From UBA8828 sp046315175 (GTDB lineage Bacteria; Verrucomicrobiota; Verrucomicrobiia; Opitutales; UBA953): DNA of 63,337 nucleotides. Below the pieces are notes generated by a model. It made no database searches. It was not told the DNA's origin and saw nothing but the letters and a program-made list of their open reading frames with translations. Below, piece after piece: positions 25,451 to 33,258 of the stretch (position 1 is the stretch's first letter; each line of letters starts with the position of its first letter). The stretch covers positions 1-63,337 of the forward strand of contig JBKDBK010000154.1 of NCBI GenBank assembly GCA_046315175.1, given 5' to 3'. The translations under genes and the position numbers were made by a program.

Positions 25451-25761
25451 ACACGCCCTCCGAAGCCGTCACCATGCGGATTTGCGCTCAAGCCTAGGTT
25501 GAAAGCCTGATCCAAGCCAATCAAGCGATAGGGCTAAGGGGGCCGACGCTTGCCCTTTCAGCCGCCCTTGCTTCGATCATGCTGGTGATCCGCCAAAGTG
25601 GGCCGGTTGATCTTAAGCATAGGCTTGAGGGCTTGTTGGTGGCGATGAAGGACATGGCGGGACTGGAATACGACCGCCACCTGAGCGAACTGGCGGAGAT
25701 GGCGCGACAAAACCAGAACGCGACCAGCACGGCGCCCGATTCATCCGATGCGGTGAATTGA
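25447..25761 (+). pseudogene. Reading frame with an in-frame TAG at codon 17
   Basis: Starting from the ATG that overlaps the previous stop (ATGA), the frame is open to 25761 except for TAG at 25495-25497. Downstream codons continue as coherent sequence (VESLIQANQAI, later LEYDRHLSELAEMARQ). A single C-to-T change from CAG would restore it, giving AQAQVESL. Either the gene is broken, a suppressed amber is used, or translation restarts at the ATG at 25579 (60 aa). TAG is used as a normal stop elsewhere in this genome. Confidence 0.55.
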
Positions 25762-25803
25762 CCATGCGCGTTTCCTTCCACCGCGCACGAGACCCACCAA
25801 CCC

Positions 25804-25867
25804 GGCGCCAGCCCAATCCTGGCGCCGAGCGCGCCCTTCGCCCGGCTGGCATTGGCCAGCCCGGCGA
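25804..25867. promoter_or_regulatory. Two tandem hairpins before the 67-aa gene
   Basis: A perfect 8-bp inverted repeat (GGCGCCAG, 7-nt loop, CTGGCGCC) spans 25804-25826. A second, imperfect one around CGGCTGG and GGCCAG spans about 25840-25867. No T-run follows. They lie in the 144-nt gap before an AGGAGG-led gene and could act as an mRNA processing or stability element. Confidence 0.4.
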
Positions 25868-25905
25868 GGCAATCCAGCCCCGAACACGGACAGGAGGATA
25901 CCACC

Positions 25906-26109
25906 GTGCCACGATACCTTGTGACAGCGCGTCAGCGCATTTTCTACACTTGCAAGTTTGAGATCGAAGCCGATTCCGAGGCCGCCGCAAAACAGGAGGC
26001 TCAGATCAAATACCAGGATGGCGATCTGGTTTTCAGAGTGGATACCGAAGGCGTGAGCAACCCCGACTATGAAATTGAACTCATGAAAGAAGAGGAACCC
26101 GCCCAATGA
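25906..26109 (+). CDS. Small hypothetical protein (67 aa), GTG start
   Basis: A perfect AGGAGG lies eight bases before the GTG at 25906, and this decides the start. The product is mixed: beta N-terminus (VPRYLVTARQRIFYTCKF), a helical middle with EADSEAAAKQEAQ, and an acidic C-terminus. The layout suits a small beta-alpha-beta protein. Its end overlaps the next start as ATGA. Confidence 0.7.
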   Translation: MPRYLVTARQRIFYTCKFEIEADSEAAAKQEAQIKYQDGDLVFRVDTEGVSNPDYEIELMKEEEPAQ

Positions 26110-26585
26110 ACCCGGCAAAGCCACCCTGCCTCATGGCGCTGGCAGCCCACCCGTCCCTACTGGAGCGCGGTATGATCTGCACCAGCTTTGCAATGACCCG
26201 TCACTTCCCCCGCCTGCTGGTCACAATCCGCAAAGCCGATGAAATTGAACCCGCCATGCGGCGCTTTGGGCAAGCCGTGGCCCTGCTCTGGCCTTCAGCC
26301 TCGTTCTGCATCTATGCCAGCCACCAAAAGCGCCCCTGGGGAAGCCCTCACGCCGAAGCTGGGCGGAAGGTGCCCCGAATGGACGACGCGATCCAGGGCT
26401 TGAGCCGCCTGCGCTCGCAATGGGTCCGTGGCGACCAGGCCATGCAGGGAAGCCGCCTTGAGGATGAACCCTTGCATGTGGCAATGCCGGACGGCACGAT
26501 TGGCGACGAGGCAAGCATGGTGCAAACCATCGCCTTCACAATCCGCGCCGATCTGATGGCCCGGCGCCTGAAATCCGCAGCATAG
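26106..26585 (+). CDS. Hypothetical protein (159 aa)
   Basis: The protein is soluble with several Met and Arg. The middle (RLLVTIRKADEIEPAMRRFGQ) is helical and the C-terminus has MVQTIAFTIRADLMARRL. The start overlaps the preceding gene as ATGA and the stop is TAG at 26583. No family was recognised. Confidence 0.6.
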   Translation: MNPAKPPCLMALAAHPSLLERGMICTSFAMTRHFPRLLVTIRKADEIEPAMRRFGQAVALLWPSASFCIYASHQKRPWGSPHAEAGRKVPRMDDAIQGLSRLRSQWVRGDQAMQGSRLEDEPLHVAMPDGTIGDEASMVQTIAFTIRADLMARRLKSAA

Positions 26586-26598
26586 GGGAGTCAAGCCC

Positions 26599-26961
26599 AT
26601 GACCACCTACACCGTTTACCGCAGCGACGATTCCGGCAACGCCACGCAAAGGCTAACGCTGGAGGAAGCCGCCCAGGCATTGCTGACCGCCGACGGGCAC
26701 GATTACGAGATCCGGCTGGAAGATGGCACGGCAGGCAGCAAATGGCCTAGGTTTGTCTTGTGGATCACGCAATTTTCGCGCAACAGCCCACTTGGTAGCC
26801 GCCCTATGGTGGCCAGCCGGTTTATCGGCGCCAGCCACGCGGAGATCTACGAGGCCGTGCTCAGCGAGGAATGGCATGGGTTCCAGGCTGTTCCCGATGC
26901 TGATTATGACTTGAACTTTGCCGAAAGGCTGACCGACAGCGAGGAGGAACCCACCACATGA
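26599..26961 (+). CDS. Hypothetical protein (120 aa)
   Basis: GGGGAG lies about 10 bases before the ATG. The sequence begins MTTYTVYRSDDSGNATQRL, then LTLEEAAQALLTADGHDYEI, a pattern seen in small phage or plasmid proteins that may bind nucleic acids. The C-terminus is acidic. No catalytic motif is visible. The stop overlaps the lipoprotein start as ATGA. Confidence 0.6.
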   Translation: MTTYTVYRSDDSGNATQRLTLEEAAQALLTADGHDYEIRLEDGTAGSKWPRFVLWITQFSRNSPLGSRPMVASRFIGASHAEIYEAVLSEEWHGFQAVPDADYDLNFAERLTDSEEEPTT

Positions 26962-27386
26962 GAAACCGCTCAACCCCCTTAATCGCCGCAGCCTGCCTTC
27001 TGGCGGGCTGCGCCCAGCAATGGGCCAAGCCTGGCGCAAGCGAGGCCGACTTGCAGATCGCCCGGTCACAATGCGAGGCGCGCGCCTTTCTGGCGTTCCC
27101 GCGCGAACTGGTGACGCACCAGACGCAGCGCCAGACGCCGCAGCAAATCTTCATCCAGAACGACAGCCCCAGCACCATCCGAACATCCTGCACCGGATTC
27201 GGAAACACGGTTGACTGCGTTCAGCAGCGCGAAACCAATCGGCGCGTGAATTACATCTCAAGCCTGCCGCCAAGCGCGCCAATCACGATAGACTTCAACC
27301 ACGCGCCGCGCCAGCGCGCCGTGGATGCCTGCCTGCTTGAGCAAGGCTGGCGACCGGTTGACAGCAAAGGCGCCCCCTTGCGGTAA
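26958..27386 (+). CDS. Predicted lipoprotein (142 aa)
   Basis: The N-terminus is a lipoprotein signal peptide (basic n-region, hydrophobic h-region, lipobox LLAGC, cleavage before Cys-19). The mature part contains four more Cys, compatible with disulfides, and a Gln/Thr-rich region with TQRQTPQQIF. It would be an envelope lipoprotein of the lysogen or infected cell, possibly a conversion or exclusion factor. That role is inferred only from location. Confidence 0.7.
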   Translation: MRNRSTPLIAAACLLAGCAQQWAKPGASEADLQIARSQCEARAFLAFPRELVTHQTQRQTPQQIFIQNDSPSTIRTSCTGFGNTVDCVQQRETNRRVNYISSLPPSAPITIDFNHAPRQRAVDACLLEQGWRPVDSKGAPLR

Positions 27387-27655
27387 ATTAGGGCTTGCGC
27401 GCCATCCCAGGCCGCGATTATAACGACTGCGGGACTCAAAAACCCATCGAAAGACCGCCCCGCAGCGTGACAGCGTTCCAGTTTCGCAAATGCCTCCGGG
27501 GGGCATGTGGATATGTCCAAGAGACAGGCGGCAGCCTGTTTCCAAAACCACATGCGGCCCGCGTCTTTCGGGTTTTTTGACCCCCGGAGTCTGCGCCGCA
27601 CCTGAAAACGCGTGGCGTTTAGATTCCGGTCACATGACAACGGGAAAGACGCCCC
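27387..27655. other. Intergenic segment between the lipoprotein and 130-aa genes
   Basis: About 270 nt without a convincing gene. A GCCTCC/GGGGGGC mini-hairpin lies near 27487 and a T-run near 27570. No complete terminator or promoter is evident. Confidence 0.35.
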
Positions 27656-28048
27656 ATGTTAACGAAAGACCTACAAGTCCTAACTCAATCAATCGTGGAC
27701 CTAGAAGGTTGGCAATTCAGCGCCGACGTTCTGGCAATGCGCCAGCACGGCGTGACCGCCGCCCTCGAAGTCGCCGCGCGCCTGATCTCGCCGCGAAACA
27801 GCCTCTACGGCGCGATAACCGCCGATCTCCTGGAGTTGGCCCAGCAAACGCGGCCTTACACCCTGATTGAGCACACTTTCTGTTTGCCATGTGGTACCAT
27901 GGTGGATTTGGACCTCAAGCCATTGTGGCGCATTGCGCCCAAAAAAAGCCGGCGAGAACCGCCCGCGCGCCATAATCGCACTCAGGGCTTCATAAGCCAC
28001 ATCACCAGAAGCCTCGCCCCCACCAGGGCGGGGCTTTTGCGCTTCTGA
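27656..28048 (+). CDS. Hypothetical protein (130 aa); C-terminus overlaps a terminator
   Basis: The first ~75 residues look like a genuine folded helical protein (MLTKDLQVLTQSIVDLEGW, AITADLLELAQQTRPYTLI). The last ~45 residues are basic and low-complexity and run into the terminator at 28010-28037. A frameshift or decayed 3' end is therefore possible. GGGAAAG precedes the ATG. Confidence 0.5.
   Translation: MLTKDLQVLTQSIVDLEGWQFSADVLAMRQHGVTAALEVAARLISPRNSLYGAITADLLELAQQTRPYTLIEHTFCLPCGTMVDLDLKPLWRIAPKKSRREPPARHNRTQGFISHITRSLAPTRAGLLRF
28010..28037 (+). terminator. Rho-independent terminator ending plus-strand block A
   Basis: The stem GCC(T)CGCCC pairs with GGGCG(G)GGC around a short CCACCA loop and is followed by TTTT on the plus strand. 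It marks the end of the 23.5-28.0 kb plus-strand transcript. Confidence 0.65.
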
Positions 28049-28455
28049 CTGCCTCCACACATAGCCGCCGGCCCTATGCCGGGCGACCTGCCGACCAAAG
28101 GGATCAGGCAGGCAACGCGACAAGCCAATGGCATGGCACAATGGATGGCCGGCCTTCCGGTCATTCAGGACGGGCAATCTGAAACCACCAGAACCCGAAA
28201 AGGAACCGCCAGTCGGCTGCATGGCTGCGGTTCTGACCGTCGCAGACTACGCGCCGCCATGCCGACAGGGCGACCCCGGCTGATGTTATGATCGAGGCGC
28301 GATGCAGCTTGCCGACCGAGCGACCGAACAGACGGGACCCGGTGAAAAATTGGCAGGGCTTTCCCCGGACAGGAAAGCTTTGCCTTCCCTCGCTCCCTTC
28401 CCCCAATGAAGATTTCCCACCGAGAACACACGCTAAACCCACGATAGCGCCTTGC

Positions 28456-28530
28456 CGGGAAGGAGAAAGGAAGGAGCAAGGAAGGAGAGGGAGAAGGAAG
28501 GGAGAAAAAAAGGGAGAAGGAAAGAAGAGC
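28456..28530 (+). repeat. Homopurine tract (~73 nt)
   Basis: From 28456 to about 28529 every base but one (a C at 28477) is A or G, with repeated GGAAGGAG and GAGAAGG units. Such tracts can form triplex (H-DNA) structures and often flank origins or regulatory sites. No coding role is evident. Confidence 0.7.
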
Positions 28531-28534
28531 GCAG

Positions 28535-28548
28535 GGTGAATATTCACC
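28535..28548. promoter_or_regulatory. 14-bp palindrome, copy 1
   Basis: GGTGAATATTCACC, a perfect palindrome. An identical copy lies 123 bp downstream. It is followed at once by a GTGACAT word (28554). Probably a dimeric protein-binding site; the protein is unknown. Confidence 0.6.
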
Positions 28549-28553
28549 GAGCC

Positions 28554-28657
28554 GTGACATGCCGCCCGGCGAGTTGTGATATTCAAAGGGGCAAAAGCCT
28601 TGATTTTGCTGGGGCGGTTGGCCGAGTTGTGACATTTCCGGCCCGGCCTTGTGACAC
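28554..28657. repeat. Four TGTCAC-type direct repeats between the palindromes
   Basis: Words related to GAGTTGTGACAT occur at about 28554 (GTGACAT), 28571 (GAGTTGTGATAT), 28624 (GAGTTGTGACAT) and 28650 (TTGTGACAC), all in the same orientation. They fill the space between two identical palindromes, like iterons in an origin or partition site. Confidence 0.5.
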
Positions 28658-28671
28658 GGTGAATATTCACC
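28658..28671. promoter_or_regulatory. 14-bp palindrome, copy 2
   Basis: Second exact copy of GGTGAATATTCACC, preceded by TTGTGACAC. Together with copy 1 it brackets the repeated words. Confidence 0.6.
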
Positions 28672-28730
28672 CGCGACCATTTCCCCGGCATCAGGAAAAT
28701 GGTTCACCCCTGCCCGCGCGCGCGATGTTC

Positions 28731-29060
28731 TCAGCGCGCTATTTCCTCAAAGGTCAGCCTCGCGTCATCGGGATAGTATTGCACTAGGATCACCTTCTCG
28801 TTGCCAATCAACTCAATTTTTGTAATCCAATCGCCATTGCAGCGGTGCCTACTCGCACGGGCTGAAAAATCAATGCTATAGGCATAGGCTTCTGGCACGT
28901 CGCCCACGCTTCCTTCTGCCCAAAACTGTTGCAGCGGCGGCCGATGTAACAGCACCCTGACTTTGCCGCACCGCATGAAGATACGCAGGCCGTATTGATC
29001 TAGGCTTCGCCAAGCCTCAAGCATTTCTTCAATGGTCGGCGGTTTCGGTGCTTGCTTCAT
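28731..29060 (-). CDS. Hypothetical protein (109 aa), last gene of the replication operon
   Basis: The first ~30 residues are helical (TIEEMLEAWRSLDQYGLRIF). A beta-rich middle and an acidic end with YYPDDARLTFEEIAR follow. The family is not recognised. It follows the DUF6362-like gene by 19 nt and ends near the palindrome region. Confidence 0.65.
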   Translation of the reverse strand: MKQAPKPPTIEEMLEAWRSLDQYGLRIFMRCGKVRVLLHRPPLQQFWAEGSVGDVPEAYAYSIDFSARASRHRCNGDWITKIELIGNEKVILVQYYPDDARLTFEEIAR

Positions 29061-29079
29061 ATTCCAGCCCTCTGTCTGT

Positions 29080-29727
29080 TCACCCCTGCCCGCGCCCAGG
29101 CTTCACCAAATCATGCCGAGCCCGCGCGTGTGTGGTGCGGAAGGTAGGGCGGCCCTGCTCGTCCACCTGCACCGTTTCCTCAGTGACAAACTCAACCACG
29201 ACACCCATCACCACGCGGGGCGGTTCTGGTTCCGGCAACGCACCCAGCACCCCAATCCCCAGGCACCGCGCCAAGTGGCGAATGGCTAGATCCGCCAGCC
29301 GCATAATCGAGACACGAGACACGCCGCCAGGTGGCCGCGGCCCGCCCTTGAGGCACCGTTGCAGCCCATACCGCTCCCACCGCTGCGTAGCGATCTTCGG
29401 GATAGGCACCCGGGTAAGGCGCTGCCAGGCTACTTGCCCGGCATCGCGCGGCAACCGCGCCGCATGAAGCGCCGCCGGCGACCAGTGCTGGGCCATCCAG
29501 CGCAACACCTCGTCCATGGCTGCGATTTCAGCCGCACTAGGCTGGATTTTGCCCGCCGATGCTGTCTGGTAGCCATAGGCTTCGACCGCATCGCGCCGAT
29601 AGTCCGGCCAGCCGGAGCCCGCATTTTTCGGGGGGCGAGAGCCGCGCGTTAGCGCAACCAAGCGCAGCACACGCGCCGCTTCCTCGAGCCGAATGACGAG
29701 CTGCTCAACCGTGTGTGGTTGGTTCAT
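29080..29727 (-). CDS. DUF6362-like protein (215 aa), probable DNA-binding
   Basis: The pattern RLEEAARVLR at the start, SGWPDYRRDAVEAYGY in the first third and DEVLRWMAQHW later matches, from memory, the DUF6362 family of phage and prophage proteins. A helix-turn-helix-like stretch with VSRVSIMRLADLAIRHLAR lies near residue 140-160. It may be a regulator, possibly of late genes. Start overlaps the previous gene. Confidence 0.6.
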   Translation of the reverse strand: MNQPHTVEQLVIRLEEAARVLRLVALTRGSRPPKNAGSGWPDYRRDAVEAYGYQTASAGKIQPSAAEIAAMDEVLRWMAQHWSPAALHAARLPRDAGQVAWQRLTRVPIPKIATQRWERYGLQRCLKGGPRPPGGVSRVSIMRLADLAIRHLARCLGIGVLGALPEPEPPRVVMGVVVEFVTEETVQVDEQGRPTFRTTHARARHDLVKPGRGQG

Positions 29728-30043
29728 TTGGCTTCAGCCCCTCCCAAACGGCATCACAAACAGGCCCGGCTTCGTCCAGAAAAACCTTCGGAGGCGCAAA
29801 CTTGGCTTGCATCTCTGCCAGCGCTTCAAGGCGAGCTTTCTCAACCAATGGATGAACTGAGGACGGTTGCAGCGCCTGGTGGAGAGCCTGGTGGCCGATC
29901 TTGTCAAAGGCCGCCTCCGCCTGCTTGGCCTCAATCAAATTGCCCTGGCTGCGATGGTTGAAATAGGCTTTCTGCCGCGCCCGCATGTCCAGCGCCAGCA
30001 GCACCGCGCGCTTTAGTTGGTCCACTTTCTCCTGCTCGGTCAT
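29705..30043 (-). CDS. Hypothetical protein (112 aa)
   Basis: I start at the ATG at 30043 because AAGGAG lies at the ideal distance. The same frame is open to a TTG at 30082. Its first ~60 residues are helical (EKVDQLKRAVLLALDMRARQ), with a later helix EKARLEALAEMQAKF. It lies between the primase-helicase and DUF6362-like genes, so a replication accessory role is possible. Confidence 0.65.
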   Translation of the reverse strand: MTEQEKVDQLKRAVLLALDMRARQKAYFNHRSQGNLIEAKQAEAAFDKIGHQALHQALQPSSVHPLVEKARLEALAEMQAKFAPPKVFLDEAGPVCDAVWEGLKPNEPTTHG

Positions 30044-30074
30044 AGCCTGGTTCTCCTTCATGGTTGTGGGTGTG

Positions 30075-32006
30075 TCAGCCAAAGCGCGCCGTGCGCTTGT
30101 CGTAGGGCATCACGGCATCCGCGAGCCGCTGGCCAAAGCCCGGGTATTTCGCCTTCACGCACCGAACCTGCATGAGTCCCGTGTCCTCCTGGCGGTAAAC
30201 CGAGATCCCCAAATCGGCCCGGTTGTTCCAATTCGCGCCGCCGCTCAGGTCGTAAAGGTCGGGAACCGGGTATTGCCCTCGGCCATCCTTCGCCAGCTTG
30301 GTCGGATGCGCCGCGATAACGGCACCGATTCCCTCTGACCGCCCCCAAGCCTTCAACCGCCGCAGCGATCGGCCCAGGTATTGCGTCTCGGTCTCTTTGC
30401 GCTGGTCGTATGAGTGTTCAATCTCGTTCCAGGGATCAATGGCCGCGATCCCGATGTGCGGAAGCCGCTTTTTCGCTTCCTCAACCCGCTTCATCCACCA
30501 GTCCAGCGTAGGGTCCACGTCAGGATTGTCCTGCGCGATGATGACCACGTTGCGCCTGATCCAATCCTCGGCCTTGGCCAGCAGGGCATCGGGCGCGTAA
30601 CTGCCGACATCCATGAGGGGCTGCTTGATGAAAACGTGAGCAATGCCCAGGGCCAGGGTTTCGGGGCGGTTATCCTCGGGCGAATACCAGGCGATGCCGA
30701 ACTTGTGCCGCATGGCCAGCAGCACCAGCCAGCACCGGAGAAACGAGGATTTCCCATGGCTGGGAATCCCCGCCACCACCGTCAGCCACCCCGGCCCGGC
30801 TGGAAGCTTCAAAACAGCGTCCAGGGCGGGCACGTCGCAATCCAGGCCGCTAGGGTAGCGCCCCCCCCTCAGAAAAGCCGCCAGGGCGCCGGGTTCAGGC
30901 GAGAAAAGGCCCTCTAGCGGCCAGGGGGATGCGCTTTCGACCGCCGCGCGCAAATCAGCGCGCCCGGCTTCCAATTCCGCCTCGGTTGGATCGCGCTGCC
31001 CGCGCTCGGCTTTCGGCATGTGCCGGAGCAGCACTTCGTTGGCGTCCTTGCACCCCTCCGGCCAGTCCACCCGGTAGGCCCTTACCCGGCCCAGGCGACG
31101 GGCGAACTCCTCCGCCAGATTGCGACCGCCAAGGTCTGCATCCGTGGCGATCAGCACCCGCTTGATCGGCGCCAGCACCTCCGCGCAGGTCGTCAGAGCT
31201 TCAAACCGCGCATCCGTGGCGCGCTTGGGATCATCCTCGGCCAGCAGCTTGCCCGGCGAGCCATCGGGGAGTGTGACCACCTGACGATAACCGGCCTCCC
31301 AAAGCGCCAGCACGTCCATCTCGCCCTCCACCAGCAGGATTTCGTCGTCGCTGGTGACGGAATCCACGTTCCAAAGGGTTCTTTCGGCGTCCTTGTCTTG
31401 GGCAAACTGCTTGTGCGGGGACCGGAACTTGCGGTTCACCACCTGCCCGCGCCAGGCGTAGGGGAAAACCACCGTCGGCTTGTTTTCAAACGCCCGCTGG
31501 CCTTCCTCGTCGCGGATCTCCTTGCCCTCCGGGTCCACCTTCGGCCACCGCTTCATCGCGCCATAGACCTGCAAGGCCTCGACGGTTTCCTCGGAGATCC
31601 CCCGCAGCCGGAACCATGCCAGCAGGCCGGGCGGCCGCCGGCGTTCCTCAATCGGTTCCACCTTGGGCCGCACCACTGGCCGCTCAATTGGCGTGTCGTC
31701 CCGGTCGTCGCGCTGGTCTCGGTTGGCTTGCGCCTCGGCAATCCGGCCAGAGCCGGGTATCAGCTTGCCGCCCTGGCAGGTGGCGCGGAAGCAGTGCCAG
31801 GCCAGCCCGCGGCCATCATCGTCCAGCTTGACGGACAGCGAGTCCTCGCGCGTCTTGCCGCCGCCGCAGGCCGGGCAGCGCGCCTTGACGGATCGGCCCG
31901 CCGAAAGCCGGGCTTTGCCAAGGTTGATCCCGGCTTCTGCCATGATTTCCGCCACGCTATCGGCCACCACGAAGGGCTTGGCCGGGTCAGGGATGCGCGC
32001 GACCAT
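30075..32006 (-). CDS. Primase-helicase, T7 gp4/Twinkle-like
   Basis: The start is the ATG at 32006, which overlaps the previous stop as TGATG. The 643-aa protein has an N-terminal zinc-ribbon candidate (C44, C47, C72, C77), a Toprim domain (LLVEGEMD ~223-230; DAD ~288-290), and a DnaB/RecA-type helicase domain with Walker A GIPSHGKSS (~412-420) and Walker B IGIAAIDPWN (~517-526). This is the combined primase-helicase layout of T7 gp4, so the phage directs its own fork unwinding and probably priming. It forms one translational unit with the YdaU-like protein. Confidence 0.85.
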   Translation of the reverse strand: MVARIPDPAKPFVVADSVAEIMAEAGINLGKARLSAGRSVKARCPACGGGKTREDSLSVKLDDDGRGLAWHCFRATCQGGKLIPGSGRIAEAQANRDQRDDRDDTPIERPVVRPKVEPIEERRRPPGLLAWFRLRGISEETVEALQVYGAMKRWPKVDPEGKEIRDEEGQRAFENKPTVVFPYAWRGQVVNRKFRSPHKQFAQDKDAERTLWNVDSVTSDDEILLVEGEMDVLALWEAGYRQVVTLPDGSPGKLLAEDDPKRATDARFEALTTCAEVLAPIKRVLIATDADLGGRNLAEEFARRLGRVRAYRVDWPEGCKDANEVLLRHMPKAERGQRDPTEAELEAGRADLRAAVESASPWPLEGLFSPEPGALAAFLRGGRYPSGLDCDVPALDAVLKLPAGPGWLTVVAGIPSHGKSSFLRCWLVLLAMRHKFGIAWYSPEDNRPETLALGIAHVFIKQPLMDVGSYAPDALLAKAEDWIRRNVVIIAQDNPDVDPTLDWWMKRVEEAKKRLPHIGIAAIDPWNEIEHSYDQRKETETQYLGRSLRRLKAWGRSEGIGAVIAAHPTKLAKDGRGQYPVPDLYDLSGGANWNNRADLGISVYRQEDTGLMQVRCVKAKYPGFGQRLADAVMPYDKRTARFG

Positions 32007-32851
32007 CAGCCCAGCCCATCCAGCGAATACCTGCCCTCGGCCACGCGAACCGGGCTGTCTGGCCGGATGGCCCAATCAAAATTGGCCCGCCAACCGCGCT
32101 GATTCTCCCCCCGGAGGAACGGCGAGGCTGCGATGGCCTTGAGGTAGGCACCCCACTTCTCAACGGGATCGGCCTTCCACCGCTCGTTGATCCGCGCCCG
32201 GAGCATGGTGGCGCGCTTGGCCGTGACCTCGCTGACCTGGGGAAGCCCATGCTCGCGCGCCATGTCGTTCCAGGCCGCCGCCATGTCGTTCAGCACATCC
32301 GCCGTGACCTCGGGCGGCTTGGGCTTGGGCTTGCGGCCCTGGTTCAGCGAGGGGGCCGCCGGCGGTTCAACCAAATCCAAACCTGGGGGCGAAGGGTCGG
32401 CGCCATCGGGCGGCGACAATCCCTTAGAGGTATCTTTTACCTCTAAGGGATTACTAGTATTGGTTATTGGGTATTGGATAGTATTACATTCGTATTCATC
32501 GCGTAATACGTCCGTATCGTTTGCGTATTTCGTTCGTATCCACCGAGAGTTGATAGCTGCTTGATTTTTAAGGCTTTTGTTTCTGGCCGCTTCGATTTCA
32601 GCGTCAGCCCGTTTATTCCGATACTCGTGGTTAACGTCGAAAAAAAACTCATTTAGCACACTGACAACAGCCTCTTTCTCGCCCTTCGTCCGGGCTTGAA
32701 CGAGCCGAAAAATGGTCGGCAAATCGGCTGGCAGGGGGGCTTCATTGGCGTAGTAAACGCGCAGCAGCCGATTGTAGGCGGCATCCTCCAGCCAGGTCAG
32801 ATGCGCCGTTGCCTGGGTGTAATCGCCCAGATGGAAGCGGAAATACTTCAT
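32006..32851 (-). CDS. DUF1376/YdaU-like replication protein containing an iteron region
   Basis: Residues 1-80 carry the DUF1376 pattern (MKYFRFHLGDYTQATAHLTWLEDAAYNRLL as overlapping pieces), typical of phage replication-initiation proteins. The middle (~100-145) is encoded by an AT-rich segment with 11-bp DNA repeats and is probably a flexible linker. The C-terminal ~80 residues are basic and helical (KRATMLRARINERWKADP). It lies directly upstream of the primase-helicase and may load it at the origin. Confidence 0.7.
   Translation of the reverse strand: MKYFRFHLGDYTQATAHLTWLEDAAYNRLLRVYYANEAPLPADLPTIFRLVQARTKGEKEAVVSVLNEFFFDVNHEYRNKRADAEIEAARNKSLKNQAAINSRWIRTKYANDTDVLRDEYECNTIQYPITNTSNPLEVKDTSKGLSPPDGADPSPPGLDLVEPPAAPSLNQGRKPKPKPPEVTADVLNDMAAAWNDMAREHGLPQVSEVTAKRATMLRARINERWKADPVEKWGAYLKAIAASPFLRGENQRGWRANFDWAIRPDSPVRVAEGRYSLDGLG
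32421..32449. repeat. 12-bp perfect inverted repeat at the edge of the AT-rich segment
   Basis: CCCTTAGAGGTA and its exact complement are separated by five bases (TCTTT). It lies in coding sequence of the YdaU-like gene, next to the 11-bp iterons. No T-run follows on the minus strand, so a terminator is unlikely. Confidence 0.7.
32480..32545. repeat. Six 11-bp iterons: candidate replication origin
   Basis: The word CGTAT (or CGTAA, AGTAT) begins at 32480, 32491, 32502, 32513, 32524 and 32535, an exact 11-bp period of about one helical turn. Eleven is not a multiple of three, so protein repetition cannot explain it. The surrounding ~150 bp are clearly AT-rich in an otherwise GC-rich genome. 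Iterons in an initiator gene recall lambda ori within O. Confidence 0.65.
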
Positions 32852-33258
32852 GCCGCCTCCACCGTCAGGCGCACCCCTGGCCGCTCGGCATAGGACTTAC
32901 TCAGGACCAGGGCGACAATCTGCGAATCATCGCACCACAGGTAGCCATTGGCGGCGTCCAGAACCGCCTTGGCGAGATTGTCCAGATCGGGCCGCCCAAT
33001 GTGCTGAACGGCGCCAGTCAGCGCCTGCGCCTGCTTCACCTTGGACCAAGACCCGGGCACGGCCATGAAACAGGCCACGGTCACGCGCAGCGCACCCTCA
33101 AGGCGCAGCATCCCCGCCTGTTCAACAATCTGGTGGCGGATATAGCCCTCGGCCTCGCGCGTTTTGCCTGGGGTGTAGGCACGGCCTAGGCGCGTAAATC
33201 GTGGTCGGCCTTTGGCTGTCGGCGGCCCATCAATCCGCACCGTTGCGAGGATTGTCAT
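32848..33258 (-). CDS. rusA: RusA-family Holliday junction resolvase
   Basis: A 136-aa protein of the length of RusA. It begins with the PPTAKGRPR-type basic segment, and the acidic catalytic motif RPDLDNLAKAVLDA spans ~89-102, with further acids CDDSQI at 109-113. It resolves branched DNA left by recombination or replication before packaging. Its stop overlaps the start of the YdaU-like gene, so it belongs to the replication operon. Confidence 0.88.
   Translation of the reverse strand: MTILATVRIDGPPTAKGRPRFTRLGRAYTPGKTREAEGYIRHQIVEQAGMLRLEGALRVTVACFMAVPGSWSKVKQAQALTGAVQHIGRPDLDNLAKAVLDAANGYLWCDDSQIVALVLSKSYAERPGVRLTVEAA

Larger units (their letters stand above)
28049..28730. other. Gene-poor convergent region with repeats and possible cis element
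   Basis: About 680 nt without a convincing gene between two converging operons. It contains the homopurine tract, two identical 14-bp palindromes and repeated TGTCAC words listed separately. Reading frames across it have composition biased by the purine tract and are not believed. It may be a replication, partition or packaging site, or only a terminator-rich spacer. Confidence 0.5.

Noticed and set aside
25447..25761. Genome-wide amber recoding
   Set aside because: TAG terminates several well-supported genes (ends at 26585, 42246, 48954), so one in-frame TAG does not indicate an alternative code.
28165..28707. Two long minus-strand frames across the homopurine tract
   Set aside because: They arise because a purine tract read in reverse has few stops; composition is Ser/Phe/Leu/Pro-biased and there is no start signal.
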